A stretch of 10,821 nt of DNA from CBDCME01 sp965218865 (GTDB lineage Bacteria; Pseudomonadota; Alphaproteobacteria; JAAXGF01). Shown here one piece after another: positions 5,855 to 10,821 of this stretch. Under the pieces are notes generated by a model. The model was given only the letters and a program-made list of their open reading frames with translations. It had not been told where the DNA came from and made no database searches. The translations under genes were made by a program, and so were the position numbers. Within the stretch, counting starts at the first letter, position 1; each line of letters opens with the position of its first letter. Location of the stretch: assembly GCA_965218865.1 (NCBI GenBank), contig CBDCME010000019.1, forward strand, positions 1 through 10,821, written 5' to 3'.

Positions 5855-7675
5855 GTGCAAAAACGAATCTGGATTTTGATTGCAATCGGTTTGTCGATCC
5901 TGGCCGCCTATCAGGCTTGGTTGCGGGGCGGCGAGGTCGTCGCCTCGACGATGGGCGCAATTCTTCTCCAGGCGCCGGTTTCGGCCCTCGGCGCCAGTAC
6001 CTATCTCGCCGCGACAATCGCGTTGATCACCGCGGCCGGCACCGGTTTCGTTCTCGTTTTCCTCCTCGTCGCCTTGGTCGATTCGGCCCGCGTCCGCCGG
6101 CTCAACGCCGGATTGACCACACTCGCCGAGACTCCCTGGGAATACGACGAACACGAACGCGTCGATTGCATGCGCTTTCTGGAAGTTTTCGGCTTTGATC
6201 AGGGGCTTTTTCAGCATGCCACCGACTTCAGTGTTTGCTTGCAGGAGGTCGGGCCGCACCGCAAGAGCAACATCTACCCGACCCGGCTTTACGCGACGGC
6301 GCCCGCCGCCACCTTTTTCAGTCGTGGCAAAATGGTCGACACGCCGTTGGCGGCCTGGTTTTTTCGACATCTGCCCCGCGCCATGGTGGGGGTCGGCCTG
6401 GTCGGACTGGCGCTCGGACTTCTCGACGGGCTGAGCCGCTTCTGGAGCTGGCGATCGTTCGTTGAATCGGGAGCGGAATCACCCCTCGACGGCCTGTTTG
6501 TAGGTCTCGAGATCGGCCTGACGTCGTTTGCCGTCGCTGTCGGTGTCGCCGTCGCGATCGGATTCTTGCTTCAACTCGTGCTCTCCGCGCGCTACAGCCA
6601 GATCGAGTACCTGTGCCGCAACATCGACGCCCTTTTCAACGACGGCACGCAACCCGAATATCGTCGCAAATTGAGCCTGGCCGAGGCCGACGAAACCCGT
6701 CGCATGTTTTCCCGCGCCGTGGGGGAGGTCAAGCGTTCCGGCGACCGGGTCGTCGAATCGGTCGATTCCAAGTCGGACACCACGGGGACGGCCTTGGCCG
6801 AATCAATCGGAGACATTTTGGCCAAGCCCCTCGGGGACGTGGCCCGGGCGGCGCAACGTACGGCCGAGGACCAGGGCCGGCAGGTCGAAAAGCTGCTGCG
6901 CGCGACCCTGGCGGCGTTCATTGACGCGCTGCAAAAACGCTTTGGCAACGCCCTCGGCGACGTCAACAAAATCCTCAAGGCGTCCGACACCATGGCTAAC
7001 GACATCCAGAAATCCTTGGCTACGATGACCGAAACCCTGGCCACTCAGTCCCTGGAGCAACAGGAGAAATATCGTCAGGACGTCAACCAGGTGATTGCCT
7101 CCGAAAGCGACCGTCAGGCCCGCCAGGCCGATCTGTTCGCCGAGCAGATCCAGGAAATCGCGGCCGAACTTTCGCAACATGTCACCGGCCACGCGAGCCA
7201 ATTCGAAGCGGCGATCGAATCCCTCGTCGAGCGGATAGAGGCACTGGCGAGTGCGGCCGTGGCGACGGGGACGGCGGATCTCGCCAAGACGGCGGCGGAG
7301 TTCTCCGGTTTGCAAACGGCGGTCGACAGCCTGGTGCTTTCGGTGACGCCGAGCCTGAACCAAGTCGTCGATACCCAGGAAAATCTTCGGGCGATGCTCG
7401 CGGAGGAGGACGGCGCCGGCAAGATGATCGCCGCCGCCGCCGCCGACCTTGCCCAGACCGCCAAGGTGAGCCGCGAAACCATGGAAAAGTTCATCATTCT
7501 GGCGCGGCATCTGTCCGACACCAGCAGGGCCCTGATCGGCGCCTCGGCCGGCGATGGCGCCCTCGCCGCCACGAAGTCAACACCGGGGGCCAAGTCCGCC
7601 GCCACCGAGGACCTTTCCCGGGCGCTCTCGGACCTGCGCGAGAAAACCGAGGGCGAGGATCTGCCAGATCTCTAG
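5855..7675 (+). CDS. ZorA-like / MotA-TolQ-ExbB superfamily membrane protein with long helical tail
   Basis: Inner-membrane protein of 606 residues. Hydrophobic segments lie at about 5-23, 49-75, 174-193 and 213-245. The third and fourth (VGVGLVGLALGLLDGL, 178-193; LFVGLEIGLTSFAVAVGVAV, 214-233) resemble the paired channel helices of ZorA and other MotA/TolQ/ExbB proteins, in which VGIGLLGTFLGL-type sequence is typical. Residues about 250-606 are strongly helical, rich in Ala, Glu, Gln and Asp, and probably form a cytoplasmic coiled-coil tail as in ZorA. The GTG start has an AGGTGA nine bases upstream, and the hydrophobic N-terminus begins directly after it. Only 8 bp separate the stop from the next gene, so the two are likely translated together. 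In Zorya defence, ZorA forms a proton-driven motor with the OmpA-domain protein ZorB. No ZorB is visible here, and the neighbours are polysaccharide genes. The Thr usual in the third segment appears to be Leu. The superfamily call is fairly secure; ZorA function is not. Confidence 0.72.
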   Translation: MQKRIWILIAIGLSILAAYQAWLRGGEVVASTMGAILLQAPVSALGASTYLAATIALITAAGTGFVLVFLLVALVDSARVRRLNAGLTTLAETPWEYDEHERVDCMRFLEVFGFDQGLFQHATDFSVCLQEVGPHRKSNIYPTRLYATAPAATFFSRGKMVDTPLAAWFFRHLPRAMVGVGLVGLALGLLDGLSRFWSWRSFVESGAESPLDGLFVGLEIGLTSFAVAVGVAVAIGFLLQLVLSARYSQIEYLCRNIDALFNDGTQPEYRRKLSLAEADETRRMFSRAVGEVKRSGDRVVESVDSKSDTTGTALAESIGDILAKPLGDVARAAQRTAEDQGRQVEKLLRATLAAFIDALQKRFGNALGDVNKILKASDTMANDIQKSLATMTETLATQSLEQQEKYRQDVNQVIASESDRQARQADLFAEQIQEIAAELSQHVTGHASQFEAAIESLVERIEALASAAVATGTADLAKTAAEFSGLQTAVDSLVLSVTPSLNQVVDTQENLRAMLAEEDGAGKMIAAAAADLAQTAKVSRETMEKFIILARHLSDTSRALIGASAGDGALAATKSTPGAKSAATEDLSRALSDLREKTEGEDLPDL

Positions 7676-7683
7676 GGAGATGG

Positions 7684-9021
7684 ATGCGGGATTGCGGACT
7701 TAGGCGGCCCTGGATACCCGAAACTTTGGATTGGGACACTAGGGTGGCCGCGACCGTCGCCTTTGTCCTGAAGGGATATCCGCGGCTTTCGGAAACCTTC
7801 ATCGCCCAGGAGATCGAGGCCCTCGAGGCACGGGGTCTCGCTATCGTGATCGTCTCCCTGCGGCTGCCGACGGATCCCCAGGTACACCCCGTCCATCGCC
7901 GGATCAAGGCTCCGGTCCGCTATTTGCCGGAATACGTTTGGCGTCAACCCGTCAGGGTATGGCGGGCCTGGCGGTCCCTCCGCCGTGGCTCGGGTTACGC
8001 CCGGGCCCGCCATCTTTGGCTACGCGATCTGTTCCGCGACCCGAATCCGAATCGGGTGCGCCGATTCGGGCAGGCGCTCGTACTCGCCCATGAGATCGCC
8101 CCCGGAGTCGACCACATTCACGCCCATTTCATCCACACCCCGGCCTCGGTCGCCCGCTACGCTGCCCATATCGCCGCCCGGCCGTGGAGCTGCTCGGCCC
8201 ACGCCAAGGATATCTGGACCACCCCCGAGTGGGAAAAAAAGGAAAAACTGGCCGACTGCCGCTGGCTCGCCACCTGCACCGCCGCCAATCGCGACCATCT
8301 CTCCCCGCTGGCGCCGGCCGGCCGCGTGACCCTGATCTACCACGGCATCGACCCGGTCCGCTTCGCGCCGCCAGCCGCGGCGGGCAGCCACCGCGATGGT
8401 GGCGACCCGGACGATCCGGTGATCGTCCTCTCGGTTGGCCGCGCCGTCGCCAAGAAAGGCTTCGACGACCTGATCGCGGCCCTGGCGGCGCTTCCCCGGG
8501 AGCGCCATTGGCGTTTCGTCCATATCGGCGGCGGGGTCCTGCTCGAGCGCTTGAAACGCCAAGCCGCGGCGGCGGGCCTGGCGGATCGAATCAGTTGGCT
8601 GGGCGGTCAGGATCAAGACACGGTCTTGAGCCATTACCGCGCCGCGGACCTCTTCGTGCTGCCCTGCCGCATTACCGCCGACGGCGACCGCGATGGCCTT
8701 CCCAACGTGCTCATGGAAGCGCAATCACAGGCCTTGGCGGTGCTCTCGACCGAGGTTTCGGCGATCCCCGAGCTGGTCGTCGACGGCACCAGCGGAATCC
8801 TGGTCCCGCCGCGCGACCGGCGCCGCCTGGCCGGCTCACTCGATACCTTGATCCGCGACCCGGCTCTGCGCGCGCGCCTCGGCCGGGCGGGACAAAAACG
8901 TGTCCGCCGCCGGTTCGCGATGGGCCGGGGCATCGACGAACTGGCCCGCAAGTTCGGCCTCGCACCGGCGGAGTCCTTCGCGAATGGCGGCCCCACCTCG
9001 AAAAAGCTAACGCCGCCTTGA
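7684..9021 (+). CDS. Glycosyltransferase family 4, WcaL-like (colanic-acid type)
   Basis: GT-B glycosyltransferase for a surface polysaccharide. The N-terminal domain has AFVLKGYPRLSETFIAQEI, then RAPVRYLPEY-type sequence (KAPVRYLPEYVW), HIHAHFIHTPASVARYAA and SAHAKDIW. The C-terminal donor domain has IYHGIDPVRFAP, VLSVGRAVAKKGFDDLI, HIGGGVLLERL and DGLPNVLMEA. The last of these puts Asp337 where classical EX7E has its first Glu, and Glu345 as the second. ATG at 7684 has an AGGGAG four bases upstream and follows the ZorA-like stop by 8 bp. A GTG at 7744 would give a product starting just before the conserved AFVLKGYPRLSE block and is a real alternative, since the first 20 residues lack family similarity. 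The length (445 or 425 residues) is normal. Being coupled to the ZorA-like gene suggests the two products work in the same envelope process. A terminator-like hairpin follows about 60 bp downstream. Confidence 0.9.
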   Translation: MRDCGLRRPWIPETLDWDTRVAATVAFVLKGYPRLSETFIAQEIEALEARGLAIVIVSLRLPTDPQVHPVHRRIKAPVRYLPEYVWRQPVRVWRAWRSLRRGSGYARARHLWLRDLFRDPNPNRVRRFGQALVLAHEIAPGVDHIHAHFIHTPASVARYAAHIAARPWSCSAHAKDIWTTPEWEKKEKLADCRWLATCTAANRDHLSPLAPAGRVTLIYHGIDPVRFAPPAAAGSHRDGGDPDDPVIVLSVGRAVAKKGFDDLIAALAALPRERHWRFVHIGGGVLLERLKRQAAAAGLADRISWLGGQDQDTVLSHYRAADLFVLPCRITADGDRDGLPNVLMEAQSQALAVLSTEVSAIPELVVDGTSGILVPPRDRRRLAGSLDTLIRDPALRARLGRAGQKRVRRRFAMGRGIDELARKFGLAPAESFANGGPTSKKLTPP

Positions 9022-9080
9022 AATCGGACCCAATCAGGGGCCGAAATCCGTTCGAGGGTGGCAAACAGGGCTTGACATCT

Positions 9081-9127
9081 CGCTCCCGCCACCGTGAATC
9101 TCCGTGGTCGACTCGGAGCGGGTTTTT
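9081..9127 (+). terminator. Rho-independent terminator-like hairpin after the WcaL-like gene
   Basis: CGCTCC (9081-9086) pairs with GGAGCG (9115-9120). An inner CCAC/GTGG pair (9089-9092 with about 9103-9107) strengthens it, and GGTTTTTCC follows, giving a short T-run. It would end the ZorA-like/glycosyltransferase transcript just before the SWIM gene. A TTGACA at 9072-9077 overlaps the same stretch and could be a -35 box for the next gene, but no good -10 is seen. Confidence 0.5.
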
Positions 9128-9136
9128 CCAATTACC

Positions 9137-10821
9137 ATGCGCGCCTACTCACCGCAGGATATTCGAAAGGCGGTATCGGACCGGTATTTTGCCCGTGGCG
9201 ACCGTTATTGGGCGCAAGGGCGGGTAAAACAGGTTCGATTCCGCGCCAACGGCGTTGTTTCGGGTCGTGTCTGCGGGACCCGGTCGCAACCCTACGAGCA
9301 ACATTTCGAGATCATCGCCTCGGGCGGGACCAATCGAATTGTCGGCTCCTGTACCTGTCCCGTCGGCTATAATTGCAAGCACGTCGCCGCCGTGCTCTTG
9401 GCCGGAATCGCCGCCGCCGAGGAGCGCGGGGCCGACCCGGCCGCCACTGCCGGCCTCGATCACTCATTGGTGGAATGGTTGGGTTCACTGACCGAGGCGT
9501 CGGCACCGGCACCGACCAACGACTACCCTCCCGAAATTCGTCAGCGACTGATCTACGTTCTGAACCTCGACAACCGGGGGCGCGCCCGGCCGAGCGTAAG
9601 ATTGAGCCTGATGTCGGTGCGATTGTTGAAGGACGGTGGATTCAGCACCCGTCCGTCGCGTTACCACGCCGAAAACGTCCTCAATTATCAACCGGCCAAG
9701 TTTCTGCGCCCGAGCGATCGCGAAATTCTGCTGCGACTCCACAGCGAAAGAATCGAAAAGAATCACGTCACCGGCGAGTACCGCCTGCGCGACGAGGTTG
9801 GCCGCAAGTTGCTCAGCGCCATCTTGGATACCGGCCGTTGCCGCTGGCGGCACGTTGGCGGCCCGGCCCTGTCCGCCGGCGCCGGCCGGCGGGGCGAACT
9901 GGGCTGGACCACGATGGCGAACGGTGACCAAAGCCCGAGTTTCGAAATCGCCGGCGGGGCCGTCGTCTTGCCCCTGACGCCGCCCCATTACGTCTATACG
10001 GACAGGGGAGAACTCGGTCCGATCGAAACCGACCTGCCGGGGCGCCCTGGCGGCGGCTCTGCTCATGGCGCCGCCGGTCCCGCCGGGGCAGGTTTCGGCC
10101 CTGCGCGACGAAATGCGGCGGCGGCTTCCGGACCAGACCCTGCCCTTGCCGCGGGACCTCGAGGAGATCACGCGCACGGACGTGCGGCCGGTTCCGCGCC
10201 TGAAGCTGTTCAACAAGAAACTCGCTTTTCGCCGGGACAATTACTGGGAACCCAAGTTGCGGGAACCGGTAGCCCTGGCCCGGCTGTCGTTCGACTACGA
10301 GGCGACGACCGTCGACGCCGCCGACCGCCGCCCCGGACTCACCCTGGTCGAGGGGGATAAGGTCGTCACCATTGCCCGCGACGTCGCCACAGAGAATCGG
10401 ATCCGCGAGCGCTTGGACAAGCTCGGCTTCGAGACGGTTGAAGAACTCGGTATCTATGAAGTCGGAGGGAAGAATCGCGAGGACCTTGTTCTCCTCGGTT
10501 CCGAAGACGAGGAGGACGACGACGCGACCGCGCTGATCGAGTTCGGCTATCGCCGTGTTCCCGAGTTACGCGCCGAGGGCTGGACCATAGAGGTTGACGA
10601 CGATTACCCGGTCCACTTCGCCGAGGCCGGGGACGAATGGTACGCCGAGATCGACGAGGGCAGCGGAATCGATTGGTTCGGACTCGAGTTGGGGGTCATG
10701 GTCTAGGGCGAGAAGGTCAGCCTCCTGCCGATACTCGTGGACCTGCTCGCGCGCCTGGGCCCCGACGCCGATTCGGCGGATCTCGACGGCCTCGCCCCGG
10801 GCGAGACCGTTTTCGCCACCC
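9137..10821 (+). pseudogene. SWIM zinc-finger, SNF2-type helicase gene, frameshifted and stop-interrupted (3' end outside window)
   Basis: N-terminal part of a SWIM/SNF2 ATPase, a family of nucleic-acid-dependent remodelling or helicase proteins. Starting at ATG 9137, residues about 8-35 (DIRKAVSDRYFARGDRYWAQGRV region) are typical of the N-terminus. Cys72, Cys74, Cys80 and His82 (CTCPVGYNCKH) form the CxCx(n)CxH SWIM zinc site. The helicase-associated region follows (VRPVPRLKLFNKKLAF near 10182; WFGLELGVMV near 10677). The frame changes at the GGGG run at 10039-10042. Removing one G joins DLPG to ALAAALLMAPPVPPGQ and restores a sensible protein. A TAG at 10704-10706 then cuts the same frame. 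Beyond it, GEKVSLLPILVDLLARLG continues in family style to the window end. The ATP-binding core would lie downstream. With two lesions it is probably a pseudogene, although single-base assembly error could explain the first. The frame from ATG 10065 is a fragment of this gene, not a separate one. Confidence 0.8.

Noticed and set aside
5855..9021. Complete Zorya defence system
   Set aside because: No OmpA-domain ZorB and no recognisable ZorC, ZorD or ZorE are present. The adjacent gene is a glycosyltransferase.
10065..10706. Separate gene starting at ATG 10065
   Set aside because: Its sequence continues the SWIM gene after a one-base frameshift. Sense codons in the same frame extend upstream of the ATG, and there is no Shine-Dalgarno.
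1..10821. tRNA or rRNA genes
   Set aside because: No cloverleaf-like or rRNA-like segments were recognised on either strand when reading by eye.

Overview
This is a GC-rich window with long proteobacterial-type reading frames. The conserved genes are mostly surface-polysaccharide glycosyltransferases, and one of them resembles the family that accompanies exosortase A (PEP-CTERM) systems. That points to a Gram-negative proteobacterium. An alphaproteobacterium of the Rhodospirillales kind would fit, but this is inference and the lineage cannot be fixed from the window.

Layout: (1) 1-942, the 3' part of an exosortase-A-associated GT4 glycosyltransferase. (2) 943 to about 2900, a region of AT-rich non-coding DNA and mobile-element debris. 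It holds a decayed IS110-family transposase on the minus strand (amber stop, apparent in-frame deletions and loss of one catalytic Asp), a perfect 36-bp palindrome, and a second structured repeat. The second repeat leads into a possible element end that supplies the last codons of wecB. (3) 2903-5334, minus strand, a TuaC-like GT4 glycosyltransferase followed by a non-hydrolysing UDP-GlcNAc 2-epimerase (WecB). (4) 5335-5854, a divergent intergenic region with a 140-bp MITE-like element: 15-bp terminal inverted repeats, a TAA flank on each side, and a 28-bp perfect GC-rich stem inside. (5) 5855-9021, plus strand, a tightly spaced pair: a 606-residue ZorA/MotA/TolQ/ExbB-like membrane protein with a long helical tail, then a WcaL-like GT4 glycosyltransferase. 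(6) 9137 to the window end, the N-terminal part of a SWIM-zinc-finger/SNF2-type helicase gene broken by an apparent +1 G frameshift and an in-frame TAG.

How the genes work together: WecB would supply UDP-ManNAc, and three GT4 enzymes would build a surface polysaccharide. The ZorA-like protein is the surprise. No OmpA-domain ZorB partner is visible, and it is coupled to a glycosyltransferase (8-bp gap) rather than to defence genes. It may be a proton-channel-type motor protein recruited to envelope or polysaccharide work, or an orphaned relic of a Zorya-like system. The rest of the window shows locus erosion: a dead IS, palindromic repeats and a broken helicase gene.
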